From NCBI RefSeq assembly GCF_012726235.1, contig NZ_JAASAH010000005.1:1-64000 (forward strand): 64,000 nt of DNA, written 5' to 3'. The translations under genes and the position numbers were made by a program. The stretch comes from Streptomyces sp. HNM0574 (GTDB lineage: Bacteria; Actinomycetota; Actinomycetes; Streptomycetales; Streptomycetaceae). Every line of letters begins with the position of its first letter. Position 1 is the first letter of the stretch. Positions 8,836 to 17,136 of the stretch are shown one piece after another. Under the pieces are notes generated by a model. The model ran no database searches. It was not told where the DNA came from and saw nothing but the letters and a program-made list of their open reading frames with translations.

Positions 8836-8886
8836 CCGGTCCCGTGGGCGCGCGCTCCGCTCGAACTCGCGCGCCCACCGGACCGG
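8836..8886 (-). terminator. Terminator after the MFS transporter gene
   Basis: CCGGTCC plus GTGGGCGCGCG on one side pairs with CGCGCGCCCAC plus GGACCGG on the other, with a 13-base loop and a one-base bulge on each side. It directly follows the transporter stop codon on the minus strand and separates it from the YceI gene. Confidence 0.7.
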
Positions 8887-8890
8887 GGGA

Positions 8891-11452
8891 TCATTCGTCC
8901 GGGTGGTGCAGCTCGATGTTGTAGCCGTCCACTCCGGAACCGCCCACGTTCAGGGCGTTGGCCACCGGCGGGTAGCCGCTGGCGATGACCGAGTAGTCGC
9001 CCTGGTCCAGGTCGGTGAAGGCGTACGCGCCGTCCTCACCGGTGGTGGAGGTGGCGACCACGTTCCCGGCCGCGTCGACGAGCGTGACCCGCGCGTCGGC
9101 CAGCGGCCTGCGGTCGGCCCCGGCCCGTACGACGCCCTGCACGCGGGCACCCGCGGCGAGGTCGACGGTGATCCGGGTGATGCCCTGTCCGTCGACCTCG
9201 ACGGGGCGGGCGACGGGGCGGAAACCGCTGCCGTTGACGGCGACGGTGTAGCTGCCGGTCACCAGCTCGTCGAAGCCGAAGTCGCCGCGGTCCCCGGTCT
9301 TCCCGGTGGCCAGGACCTCGCCGCGGACGTCGGTGACGACGACCATCGCGTCCGGGACGGGCGCACCGTCGGCGGCGCTGCGGACCAGGCCGGCGAGGCC
9401 GCTCGTGCCCGAGAGCAGGATGTCGTGGCTGAGCATCTCGCCGCCCACGAGCACCGTGGACGCCTGCGGCTGGTGGCCGTCGGCGGCGGCGATCAGGACG
9501 TAGGAGCCGGGCTCGGGCGCGTCCAGGCTGTAGGCGCCGTCGCCGTGTGCCACGGAACGGCCCAGCTGGCGGCCGCTGAGCGAGATCAGCGTGACCGCGG
9601 CCCTGGGCACGCCGGCACCGTCCGCGTTGCGGACCGTGCCGCGTACGCCGTAGCCGGTCGGGCCGGTGCCGCCGCCGGCCGAGGCCATCGCGGCGAGGGG
9701 CTGCCGCACGGTCTGGGGCTGCGCCTCGTCCCCGTGCTGCGGGGCGCCGACGAGCGCGGGCTCGGGCTGCGGGGCGGCCTGCGCGGCGGCGGCTTCGGCG
9801 GGGGTGTCCGCGCCGTCGCCCTGCTGCTCCAGGCTGTCCTGCTCCAGACCCGACTTGGTGTTCAACGGGACCTCCTTGATGAACAGCACGAAGATCAGGG
9901 CGAGCAGCGCGACCGGCGCGGCGTACAGGTAGATGTCGCCGATGCCGTGGCCGTACGCGCTCTCGATCACGGTGCGGATCGGCGCGGGGAGCTTGGACAG
10001 GTCCGGGATGGCGCTGCCGCCGCCACCGGTGGGTCCGCCGTGCTCCATGCCGATCTTCGCCATGCCGTCCTCGACGTAGTGGCTGATCCGGTTGGAGAGC
10101 ACCGCGCCGAGCACGGAGACGCCGACGGCGCCGCCGAGCGAGCGGAAGAAGTTGATGGTGGAGCTGGCCGCGCCGAGGTCGGAGGCGGCGACCTGGTTCT
10201 GGGTGGCCAGCACCAGGTTCTGCATCATCATGCCGACGCCGAGGCCGAGCAGCGCCATGAAGATCGCCATGTGCCAGTACTCGGTGTCGTACCGCAGCGA
10301 GCCCAGCAGGCCGAGGCCCGCGGTCATCAGGACGCCGCCGGAGCAGAGCCAGATCTTCCACTTGCCGGTCCGGCTGATGATCTGGCCGGAGATGGTGGTG
10401 GAGAGGAACAGGCCCGCGATCATCGGGATCGTCATGACGCCGGCCATCGTCGGCGACTTGCCCCGCGCGAGCTGGAAGTACTGGCTGAGGTAGACCGTCG
10501 CGCCGAACATCGCGATGCCGACGAACAGGGAGGCCAGGGCCGCGAGCGTGATGGTGCGGTTGCGGAACAGCCGCAGCGGGATGATCGGCTCCTGCACCTT
10601 CGACTCGACGAGCACGAAGAGGAGCGCCAGCACGATGGAGCCGCCGACCATCGTGTACGTCTGCCACGACAGCCAGTCGTACTTGTCACCGGCGAAGGTG
10701 ACCCAGATCAGCAGCAGCGAGGCGGCCGCGGCGACGAAGAACGCGCCGAACCAGTCGACCTTCACGTCCCGCTTGACCACCGGCAGCTTCAGCGTCTTCT
10801 GGAGCAGCAGCAGCGCGATCACGGCGAAGGGGATGCCGACGTAGAAGCACCAGCGCCAGCCGAGCCAGTCGGTGTCGGTGATGACGCCGCCGAGGAGCGG
10901 GCCGCCGACCGTCGCGACGGCGAAGACGGCGCCGATGTATCCCGTGTAACGGCCGCGCTCCCGGGGGGAGATCATCGCGGCGATCACGATCTGGGCCAGC
11001 GCGGAGATGCCGCCCATGCCGATGCCCTGCACCGCACGGGAGGCGATGAGCATGCCCGGGTTCTGCGCGAAACCGGCGCTCGCGGACGCCACCACGAAGA
11101 TCACGATGGCCGTCTGGACCAGGACCTTCTTGCTCACGAGGTCCGCCAGCTTGCCCCAGAGCGGGGTGGAGGCGGTCATCGTCAGCAGCGAGGCCGTGAC
11201 GACCCAGGTGTAGGAGCTCTGTCCGCCACCCAGGTCGGAGACTATTCGGGGCAGTGCGTTGGAGACGATCGTGGACGACAGGATGGCGACGAACATGCCG
11301 AGCAGCAGCCCGGACAACGCCTCCATGATCTGTCGGTGCGTCATCGGAGCCGCGCCGGCGGAGGCGGCGTCCGCGTGCGGCTGCGCCGCGTGCTTCGCTC
11401 CGCCCCCGTCACCGGCTCCGTGCACACCGTGAGTTGGTGTGGTCGTGGCCAT
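8891..11452 (-). CDS. DHA2-type MFS multidrug transporter with three C-terminal carboxypeptidase-regulatory-like repeats
   Basis: A protein of 853 residues. About residues 40-560 form a 14-helix drug:H+ antiporter of the EmrB/QacA type (GMFVAILSSTIVSNALPRIVSDLGG, then WVVTASLLTMTASTPLWGKL with its conserved Trp, and ERGRYTGYIGAVFAVATVGGPLLGG). After helix 14 come three beta-sandwich repeats (about 605-850), each with a G-x-V-R/V-x-x-DG start and a G-x-Y-x-V/F-x-x-L/P-x-x-G-x-Y end. EmrB-type proteins normally stop shortly after the last helix and are about 500 residues long, so the tail is exceptional. With 14 helices the tail should be cytoplasmic. The MarR-type gene just upstream (19-base gap) is probably in the same operon and represses it. 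Confidence 0.9.
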   Translation of the reverse strand: MATTTPTHGVHGAGDGGGAKHAAQPHADAASAGAAPMTHRQIMEALSGLLLGMFVAILSSTIVSNALPRIVSDLGGGQSSYTWVVTASLLTMTASTPLWGKLADLVSKKVLVQTAIVIFVVASASAGFAQNPGMLIASRAVQGIGMGGISALAQIVIAAMISPRERGRYTGYIGAVFAVATVGGPLLGGVITDTDWLGWRWCFYVGIPFAVIALLLLQKTLKLPVVKRDVKVDWFGAFFVAAAASLLLIWVTFAGDKYDWLSWQTYTMVGGSIVLALLFVLVESKVQEPIIPLRLFRNRTITLAALASLFVGIAMFGATVYLSQYFQLARGKSPTMAGVMTIPMIAGLFLSTTISGQIISRTGKWKIWLCSGGVLMTAGLGLLGSLRYDTEYWHMAIFMALLGLGVGMMMQNLVLATQNQVAASDLGAASSTINFFRSLGGAVGVSVLGAVLSNRISHYVEDGMAKIGMEHGGPTGGGGSAIPDLSKLPAPIRTVIESAYGHGIGDIYLYAAPVALLALIFVLFIKEVPLNTKSGLEQDSLEQQGDGADTPAEAAAAQAAPQPEPALVGAPQHGDEAQPQTVRQPLAAMASAGGGTGPTGYGVRGTVRNADGAGVPRAAVTLISLSGRQLGRSVAHGDGAYSLDAPEPGSYVLIAAADGHQPQASTVLVGGEMLSHDILLSGTSGLAGLVRSAADGAPVPDAMVVVTDVRGEVLATGKTGDRGDFGFDELVTGSYTVAVNGSGFRPVARPVEVDGQGITRITVDLAAGARVQGVVRAGADRRPLADARVTLVDAAGNVVATSTTGEDGAYAFTDLDQGDYSVIASGYPPVANALNVGGSGVDGYNIELHHPDE

Positions 11453-11470
11453 TCGCTTCCTTCTTCTCGC

Positions 11471-11992
11471 TCAGTTCTGTGCGGTGGTCTGCTGCCCGGC
11501 CTCCCGCGTGGGCGGGCGTGCCGGGTCCGCGGTCTGCCGCGGCAGGTCCTGCGGGGCGCGGGTACGGCAGTCCCCGAAACTCGTGCGCAGGCGCTCCAGC
11601 AGCGCGTTCAGCTGGGCGACGTCGTCGTCGGACCAGTCGTGGAGGTAGTGGGCGAGGGCCTCGGTGACGCCCTCGGACAGCTCGTTCAGCAGTTGTTGTC
11701 CCTGTGGGGTGATCCGCAGCAGCCGGGACCTGCCGTCCTGCGGGTCGGGGTGACGGCCGATCCAGCCGTGCTCGGCGACGTGCGCCACATGGCGGCTGGT
11801 GACCGACATGTCGATGGCCATCAGCTCCGAGAGCCTGCTGGCCCGCATCTCTCCGTACTTCGCGAGCAGGGAGAGCACGGCGGCCGAGGCGGGCGGACAT
11901 TCGGGGGGCAGTCCCCGCGACATCTCCCGTTTGACGGCGCCGATGCCACTCAGATGACGGGAGAGCTCTTCGTACTGACTGCGTTCGGCCAT
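11471..11992 (-). CDS. MarR-family transcriptional regulator of the adjacent MFS transporter
   Basis: A protein of 173 residues with the MarR winged helix at about 40-125: GEMRASRLSELMAIDMSVTSRHVAHVAEHGWIGRHPDPQDGRSRLLRITPQG, where DxRxxxxxLT is represented by DGRSRLLRIT. MarR proteins are dimeric repressors, usually released from DNA by small phenolic or hydrophobic ligands, and often control their own operon plus a drug exporter. Here the transporter starts 19 bases downstream. Two matching 15-bp inverted repeats lie 21-64 bases upstream over the promoter. The C-terminal 40 residues are Pro/Thr/Gln-rich and probably disordered. Confidence 0.9.
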   Translation of the reverse strand: MAERSQYEELSRHLSGIGAVKREMSRGLPPECPPASAAVLSLLAKYGEMRASRLSELMAIDMSVTSRHVAHVAEHGWIGRHPDPQDGRSRLLRITPQGQQLLNELSEGVTEALAHYLHDWSDDDVAQLNALLERLRTSFGDCRTRAPQDLPRQTADPARPPTREAGQQTTAQN

Positions 11993-12012
11993 CCGTCACC
12001 CCTGGACGATTT

Positions 12013-12056
12013 GTTGCTTAGGGCAACCATAGGTCTGGTTAGTTGCTGCACGCAAA
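12013..12056 (-). promoter_or_regulatory. Promoter and twin MarR operators for the marR-MFS operon
   Basis: Two 15-bp dyads share the form GTTGC-N5-GCAA(C/A): 12013-12027 and 12042-12056, 29 bp apart centre to centre. On the minus strand TTGCGT (12050-12055) and TATGGT (12026-12031) form a promoter with an 18-base spacer, so one dyad covers the -35 and the other abuts the -10. Binding would block transcription. Confidence 0.7.
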
Positions 12057-12195
12057 TTGATTTCGGGGCATGCGGAGCAAACTTTCCACCAAGGCTCGGT
12101 GTGTTCCGCGCCAAAATCGTGATCATGGCCACCCCCGCGACGCCGCCCCACCAGGGCTGTTTCGGCCCCCGCGCGACGCGCTAGTCTCCTGCCCC

Positions 12196-12405
12196 ATGGC
12201 TCACAACCCCCACGCCCCGCAGGGCCCCGACGGCCAGCACGACCCCGCGGGCAGCACCCAGATGTTCCGTGCCTTCGTCGACGAGGCGGGCCCGAGCGCC
12301 CAGGCGGCACCGCAGGACCGGCCGGGCCCGCGCGTCGGCCTGATCGCCGGTGTCGTCGCGGCCGTGGTGATCGTCGCCGCTGCCGCCTGGCTCGCCTTCG
12401 CCTGA
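12196..12405 (+). CDS. Small single-pass membrane protein
   Basis: A 69-residue protein with a hydrophilic N-terminal part (MAHNPHAPQGPDGQHDPAGS) and a C-terminal transmembrane helix (GLIAGVVAAVVIVAAAAWLAF) that ends at the C-terminus, giving a tail-anchored layout. I do not recognise a functional family. It is divergent from the marR operon (about 200 bases between starts) and convergent with a lipoprotein gene. The start is the only ATG fitting the coding pattern; no strong ribosome site is visible. Confidence 0.65.
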   Translation: MAHNPHAPQGPDGQHDPAGSTQMFRAFVDEAGPSAQAAPQDRPGPRVGLIAGVVAAVVIVAAAAWLAFA

Positions 12406-12490
12406 CCCGACCACGCCCGACCCCGACCACGCCCGACCGCGCGCCCGCGGGCCCGCCGGCTTCGCACCGGGTCCCGCGGGTCCGCCGGCC

Positions 12491-13273
12491 TCAGTCCTTC
12501 CAGCCGGAGGCCTTCACCTCCCGCGTGTCCACCCGCATCCCCAGGGGGACGCGCCAGGGGTCCACGCAGAGCTTCCAGGTCTTCTCCTTCTTCTCCCCCG
12601 CCTCCAGCGGCACGGGCAGCTCACGCTCGGACGTGACCGTCGCCCAGTCCACGCCCAGCGCGCCGATCACATGCGTCGCGAACCGGACGGTGCCCGACGT
12701 CACCGGCTCCCCGCCCTCGTTGCGGAAGGCGACGGTGACCTTCTCGCACCACCGGTCGCCGGCCTTCTCCCCCTCGGGCTTGCCGACCTCCAACAGCGCG
12801 GGGCCCGTCCGGTCCTTGTCCTTGCCCTTGTCCGGGTCGTCGGCGGCCTCGTCCCCGTCCCCGGTGTCCGCGCCGTCGCCGGGTGTCTCCTCGGGGGAGC
12901 CGGACGCGTCCCCGCCGGGCGTCGCGCCGTCCGCGGGCGGTGAGCCGGTGCCGGGCGGGGGAGCGGGGGTGCCGGCGTCCTCGTCCGGGGGCTCGGGGGC
13001 GGGCGGCTGCCGTTCGGCGTCGTCCCGTTCCAGGGGGGTGAGCGCGACGCCGTCCTCGGGCGGGACGTTCCGCGCGGAGCCGCCGTCGTCCCGTGGCCCG
13101 GCGGCGCCGACGGCGACCCAGCCCTCGCCCTCGCCGCCGCTCGTCCCGCAGCCCGTCAACAGTGCGCCCGCGCAGAGAAGAGCCGCCGGGGCGGTCAGTC
13201 TCCCGCCGCCCCGACGGCTCGTCGTGTGGTCACGCGGCCTCTTCGTTCCCAGCACTCGCCGTTGCCGTCGCAT
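12491..13273 (-). CDS. Putative lipoprotein with acidic Pro-rich linker
   Basis: About 260 residues. A basic N-terminus is followed by a hydrophobic stretch and the lipobox LLTGC, so it should be lipid-anchored on the outer membrane face. A disordered Asp/Gly/Pro-rich region spans about 45-160. A compact C-terminal domain (165-260, RWCEKVTVAFRNEGGEPVTSGTVRFATHVIGALGVDWATV) looks like a cell-surface beta-sandwich with two cysteines (RWCEK and KLCVD). The start is uncertain between ATG 13273 and a GTG two codons upstream, and the n-region is unusually long. Function unknown. Confidence 0.65.
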   Translation of the reverse strand: MRRQRRVLGTKRPRDHTTSRRGGGRLTAPAALLCAGALLTGCGTSGGEGEGWVAVGAAGPRDDGGSARNVPPEDGVALTPLERDDAERQPPAPEPPDEDAGTPAPPPGTGSPPADGATPGGDASGSPEETPGDGADTGDGDEAADDPDKGKDKDRTGPALLEVGKPEGEKAGDRWCEKVTVAFRNEGGEPVTSGTVRFATHVIGALGVDWATVTSERELPVPLEAGEKKEKTWKLCVDPWRVPLGMRVDTREVKASGWKD

Positions 13274-13345
13274 CGGCACAGTGTCGGTGACGCCGCGTCA
13301 GATGTGAATGCCTCCGCCCGTATCCCCCGCATTCCGGACGCCTCC

Positions 13346-14410
13346 TCAGTCCTCCGTGATCAGTCCCTCGCGCAGCTGGGCAAGCGTCCGGGTCGGCAGC
13401 CGGGAGACGTGCATCTGCGAGATGCCGACCTCCTCGCCGATCTGCGACTGGGTCATGTTCGCGAAGAAACGCAGCATGATGATCTGCCGCTCGCGGGGCG
13501 GCAGTTTGGCCAGCAGCGGCTTCAGCGACTCGCGGTACTCGACGCCCTCCAGCGCGGTGTCCTCGTACCCGAGCCGGTCCGCGAGCGAGCCCTCGCCGCC
13601 GTCCTCCTCCAGCGAGGGGGAGTCGAGAGAGGAGGCGGTGTACGCGTTGCCGACGGCGAGACCGTCGACGACATCGTCCTCCGACACCCCGAGGCAGGAG
13701 GCGAGTTCGGCGACCGTGGGCGAACGGTCGAGGGTCTGCGACAGCTCGTCGCTGGCCTTCGTCAGCGCCAGCCGCAGCTCCTGGAGCCGCCTGGGCACGC
13801 GCACCGACCAGGAGGTGTCCCGGAAGAAGCGCTTGATCTCGCCGACGACCGTGGGCATCGCGAACGTCGGGAATTCCACGCCCCGTTCGCAGTCGAAACG
13901 GTCGATCGCCTTGATCAGGCCGATGGTGCCGACCTGGACGATGTCCTCCATCGGCTCGTTGCGGCTGCGGAACCGCGCCGCCGCGTACCGCACCAGCGGC
14001 AGGTTGAGCTCGATGAGCGTGTCCCGGACGTACGCCCGCTCCGTGCTGTCCGACTCCAGCGAGGCGAGCCGCAGGAACAGGGAGCGGGAGAGGGTGCGGG
14101 TGTCGATCGCCCCGTACCCCGTCGCGCCGACCGGGGTCGCGGGTACGTCCCCGGCCGAGGGGCCCGTGACGTCGGGCGCGCCGGTCACGACGGGCGCTTC
14201 GGACAGGTCACCGGTGAGGCCGTGCGCCTCGGCGGCGTCCGGCGTGAGGGCATCCGGTGTGATGCCGCCTGGCACGAGGTCCGACGCGACATCCGGCGCG
14301 ATGCCGTGCCGTGCGTCCCCTGTGACGTCGCCGGGCAGTGTCTCCACGGTCGCGGTCTCCACGGTCGTGTCGTCTGTGAGCACCTTCGAGCTGCCCAGTT
14401 CTACGGACAT
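13346..14410 (-). CDS. sigN: RNA polymerase sigma factor, SigB/SigF/SigG family (SigN-like)
   Basis: A protein of 354 residues. An acidic, probably disordered N-terminal extension (1-110) precedes sigma region 2 ([39 protein letters not shown]), region 3 ([19 protein letters not shown] and VPRRLQEL) and region 4 ([32 protein letters not shown]). This is the alternative sigma group acting in stress and sporulation. The symbol rests on neighbourhood: from memory, S. coelicolor sigN lies beside sigF in the same way. An odd feature is Pro where a Leu is expected just after the region 4.2 recognition helix (SRL-P-TRTL, codon 13394-13396). AAGGGGG precedes the ATG. Confidence 0.85.
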   Translation of the reverse strand: MSVELGSSKVLTDDTTVETATVETLPGDVTGDARHGIAPDVASDLVPGGITPDALTPDAAEAHGLTGDLSEAPVVTGAPDVTGPSAGDVPATPVGATGYGAIDTRTLSRSLFLRLASLESDSTERAYVRDTLIELNLPLVRYAAARFRSRNEPMEDIVQVGTIGLIKAIDRFDCERGVEFPTFAMPTVVGEIKRFFRDTSWSVRVPRRLQELRLALTKASDELSQTLDRSPTVAELASCLGVSEDDVVDGLAVGNAYTASSLDSPSLEEDGGEGSLADRLGYEDTALEGVEYRESLKPLLAKLPPRERQIIMLRFFANMTQSQIGEEVGISQMHVSRLPTRTLAQLREGLITED

Positions 14411-14647
14411 GCCACCCCCTTGAGGTCGCGGACGGGTCGCAGCGGCGCCCTCGCGGCGAGGGACACACCTCCCCCTCCATACCGGAAGAGCCGCTGCGGC
14501 AAACGCAGCTCTTGCAGAATGTCACAAGTCAGCAACGCGACGTAGCTTCATGTCGATAAAACTGCACAGCCGAGGGCCTGGTGACGGGGCGGAACGCCGG
14601 GAGGGTGTCGCTCTATCCGGTTACGCGTCGATTCGATGTACGCGTGA

Positions 14648-14680
14648 CCGTGCGCCGGTCCGGCTCGGACCGGCGCACGG
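14648..14680 (-). terminator. Terminator after sigF
   Basis: CCGTGCGCCGGTCCG (14648-14662) pairs perfectly with CGGACCGGCGCACGG (14666-14680) around a 3-base loop, 30 bases after the sigF stop codon. The rest of 14411-14647 holds the sigN leader and no gene. Confidence 0.75.
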
Positions 14681-14709
14681 TGCGGGGAAGATGGTTCGCC
14701 CGGGGTCGC

Positions 14710-15555
14710 TCACGCGTCGATACGGTTCGCGGCGCGCAGCCGCGCAAAGCTTCGCGAGAGCAACCGCGAGACATGCATCTGGGAGACCCCCAGCTCGGCA
14801 CTGATCTGTGACTGCGTCAGATTCCGGTAGTAGCGCAGCAGCAGGATCCGCTGCTCGCGCTCGGGAAGCTGGACGAGCAGATGCCGGACCATGTCGCGGT
14901 GTTCGACGCCGTCCAGCTCCGGGTCCTCGTAGCCGAGCCGGTCCAGCAGCCCGGGCGGACCGTCCTCGCGCTCCTGCGCCGCCTCCAACGACGTTGCGCG
15001 GTAGGCACGTCCGGCCTCGATGCAGGCCAGCACGTCCTCCTCGGCGAGCTTCAGGCGCTCCGCGATCTCGGCGGTCGTCGGCGAGCGCCCGAGCAGCGTC
15101 GTCAGGTCCTCGGTGGCGCTGCTGACCTGCACCCACATCTCGTGCAGCCGCCTGGGGACGTGCACCGTGCGGACGTTGTCGCGGAAGTAGCGCCGGATCT
15201 CGCCGATGATCGTCGGCATCGCGAAGGTGGGGAACTGGACGCCGCGTGCGGCGTCGAAGCGGTCGATGGCGTTGATCAGGCCGATCGTGCCGACCTGGAC
15301 GACGTCCTCCATCGGCTCGTTGCGGCTGCGGAAGCGCGCCGCCACGTACCGCACGAGCGGCAGGTTCGCCTCGATCAGCGCGGCCCGTACGCGTTCGTAC
15401 TCGGCGGAACCGTGCGACAGCTCGGAGAGCTGCTCGAAGAGCACCTGCGTCAGGGCCCGCGCCTCGGCGCTGCGCTTCCGGGCGGCCGTTCCTCCGGCAG
15501 TGGTCTCCGCCGAAGGTTCGCCGGAAGGCTCGGGGAGGGTCGCGGACCCGTCCAC
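14710..15555 (-). CDS. sigF: Sporulation sigma factor SigF
   Basis: A protein of 281 residues with regions 2 to 4 of the SigB/F/G group: [69 protein letters not shown], and [49 protein letters not shown]. The closing [10 protein letters not shown] closely matches remembered Streptomyces SigF. SigF acts late in spores, in spore wall and pigment maturation. The start is a GTG; a short variable N-terminal region (1-35) precedes the conserved part. It is followed on the same strand by the paralogous sigN-like gene, with a terminator between them. Confidence 0.9.
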   Translation of the reverse strand: MDGSATLPEPSGEPSAETTAGGTAARKRSAEARALTQVLFEQLSELSHGSAEYERVRAALIEANLPLVRYVAARFRSRNEPMEDVVQVGTIGLINAIDRFDAARGVQFPTFAMPTIIGEIRRYFRDNVRTVHVPRRLHEMWVQVSSATEDLTTLLGRSPTTAEIAERLKLAEEDVLACIEAGRAYRATSLEAAQEREDGPPGLLDRLGYEDPELDGVEHRDMVRHLLVQLPEREQRILLLRYYRNLTQSQISAELGVSQMHVSRLLSRSFARLRAANRIDA

Positions 15556-15634
15556 TCAGTCACCACCCCTTCACGGTGCAGGTTGGTCTCGCTCTGTCCG
15601 TCAAGGCAAAGCGGTCATAGCATCACAAGACATG

Positions 15635-15647
15635 TGCACTATGTGCA
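15635..15647. promoter_or_regulatory. 13-bp dyad in the sigF upstream region
   Basis: TGCAC-TAT-GTGCA is a perfect short dyad about 80 bases before the sigF start codon, where a promoter or operator would lie. No binding protein can be named from the sequence. Confidence 0.3.
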
Positions 15648-15830
15648 AGCACCGTAAAACGCCGTGTTGTGGGCGAGTTGGGGCCTAGTACGCGTATCGG
15701 ACGCGAAGCGGAATCCCTTGAAGCGGGCCGGGACGCGCGTGCCGCCGGACAGCGCGAAACCCGCCGTCCGAGGAGCGGCGGGCCGGTTTCCGGGGGCTCG
15801 GCGGGGGCGTGGATCGCCCCGCGCGGAGGT

Positions 15831-15995
15831 TCAGCGCACGAGCTCCGACATGAACTGGCCGACGCCCTGCGCGGCGCTCGATATGCCCTCGAAGCCGATC
15901 TGCACCAGATCGGCGGCCCGCGCCGGCGAGGTGATGATCGTGTACAGCACGAAGACGACGACCACGTACAGCGCGATCTTCTTGGCCTGCGCCAT
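15831..15995 (-). CDS. Small membrane protein
   Basis: A 54-residue protein, MAQAKKIALYVVVVFVLYTI followed by TSPARAADLVQIGFEGISSAAQGVGQFMSELVR: one N-terminal transmembrane helix or uncleaved signal, then an amphipathic tail. The second of two ATGs is chosen because GGAAGG then sits 7 bases upstream. I recall similar small proteins beside sigF/tadA in other Streptomyces, but no function is known. Confidence 0.7.
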   Translation of the reverse strand: MAQAKKIALYVVVVFVLYTIITSPARAADLVQIGFEGISSAAQGVGQFMSELVR

Positions 15996-16334
15996 CGCCA
16001 TTCCTTCCCCCGTGACCGAGTGTCGTTCCTCTGTGCGGTCGTGCAGTCTAACGGGGCATTCCCTGGTGGCGATCCGGACGTCGGGCCCAAAGCCCCAGCA
16101 AACAGGGCCCTTTGACCCCTGCCGAATCCGCGCGGCCGACCCGAGCATGGACGTGAGGTCTTCCGGAGCGAGACGGCGGTTCGGCGGACCGGACGGCGCC
16201 CTCTGCGGGGCTCGCGGACCCCGGTCCGCGGCCTGGGCCCGTCCTCGCGAGGGGGAGGCGGCACTGTCCCCCGAGGCCACCTCTCCCTCGCCCCTCAACC
16301 GGCCCGCCGGGCAGGGGAGTTCGGGTGCTGGAGA
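15996..16334. other. Intergenic stretch without a recognised gene
   Basis: About 340 bases between the small membrane protein gene and the tRNA-Ser(CGA) terminator. It should contain the small gene's promoter. No convincing ORF, repeat or operator is seen. Confidence 0.4.
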
Positions 16335-16376
16335 CGACGAAGGGCCGGACCCCGTGGGGTCCGGCCCTTCGTCGTA
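16335..16376 (-). terminator. Terminator after tRNA-Ser(CGA)
   Basis: ACGACGAAGGGCCGGACCCC (16335-16354) is the perfect complement of 16357-16376, a 20-bp stem with a minimal loop. It lies 4 bases past the 3' end of the minus-strand tRNA. Confidence 0.85.
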
Positions 16377-16380
16377 AGAG

Positions 16381-16465
16381 CGGTAGCGGTGGGATTTGAA
16401 CCCACGGAGAGTTTCCCCTCACTCGCTTTCGAGGCGAGCTCCTTCGGCCGCTCGGACACGCTACC
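16381..16465 (-). tRNA. tRNA-Ser (anticodon CGA)
   Basis: An 85-base type II tRNA on the minus strand. Acceptor arms GGTAGCG and CGCTACC pair, the anticodon loop is CTCGAAA with anticodon CGA, there is a long variable arm, and the T-arm is GTGGGTTCAAATCCCAC. It reads UCG. Confidence 0.95.
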
Positions 16466-16534
16466 GAGAGGAACTCTAGCCCACACCCGCCCGTGTGCCG
16501 AAATCGGCGCCGGGCCGCGCGGTTGTGTCCCTGG

Positions 16535-17038
16535 TCACGCCGGGTCTCGCGGGGTCCGGAAGAACTCCGTGAGCAGCTCCCCGCACTCCCGCGCGCGCAC
16601 CCCGTGGATCACCTCGGGCCGGTGGTTGAGCCTGCGGTCGCGGACGACGTCCCAGAGCGAGCCCGCGGCGCCGGCCTTCGCGTCGACCGCGCCGTAGACG
16701 ACCCGCGCGAGCCGGGAGAGCACGATCGCGCCCGCGCACATGGTGCACGGCTCCAGGGTGACGAGCAGGGTGCAGCCGTGCAGCCGCCAGCCGCCCAGCG
16801 CGGTGGCCGCCTCGCGGATCGCGAGCACCTCGGCGTGCGCGGTGGGGTCGCCGGTCGCCTCGCGCTCGTTGTGCCCGCGCCCGAGCACCGCCTGGTCGGG
16901 GCCGAGGACGACGGCGCCGACGGGGACGTCCCCGGTCGCCGGGGCCAGCGCGGCCTCCCGCAGCGCCTCGCGCATCGGCTCCGTCCAGCGCTCGCGCACC
17001 GGGTCGCCGCTCGTGCCGTCCTCGTGTGTCGTCCCCAT
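16535..17038 (-). CDS. tadA: tRNA-specific adenosine deaminase TadA
   Basis: A protein of 167 residues of the cytidine deaminase fold. The zinc and proton-transfer motif is HAE (His68, Glu70), and PCTMC (Cys98, Cys101) supplies the other zinc ligands. TadA converts A34 of tRNA-Arg(ACG) to inosine so that one tRNA reads CGU, CGC and CGA; that tRNA is encoded at 5851-5923. The ATG at 17038 is used. An internal ATG (MREALREAALAPATG) would give a length closer to E. coli TadA and cannot be excluded. The TadA-associated protein gene lies just upstream on the same strand, 98 bases away. Confidence 0.9.
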   Translation of the reverse strand: MGTTHEDGTSGDPVRERWTEPMREALREAALAPATGDVPVGAVVLGPDQAVLGRGHNEREATGDPTAHAEVLAIREAATALGGWRLHGCTLLVTLEPCTMCAGAIVLSRLARVVYGAVDAKAGAAGSLWDVVRDRRLNHRPEVIHGVRARECGELLTEFFRTPRDPA

Positions 17039-17136
17039 GCCCACCAGTTTCCCCCTGCGCGGGGGTGCGGACGTGCGAGGGGCGGCGCAGGCCCGTGGGC
17101 CGTGCGCCGCCCCTGTGGTCCGGCGTGCGGGTGCGG

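Noticed and set aside
8123..12184. 1353-codon plus-strand open frame across the YceI, MFS and MarR genes
   Set aside because: It crosses three well-supported minus-strand genes and their promoter, and reads as His/Asp/Gly/Arg-rich low complexity.
12406..12460. Short direct repeat GACCACGCCCGACC between convergent genes as a mobile repeat
   Set aside because: Only two imperfect copies in a GC-rich terminator-like stretch, with no sign of mobility.
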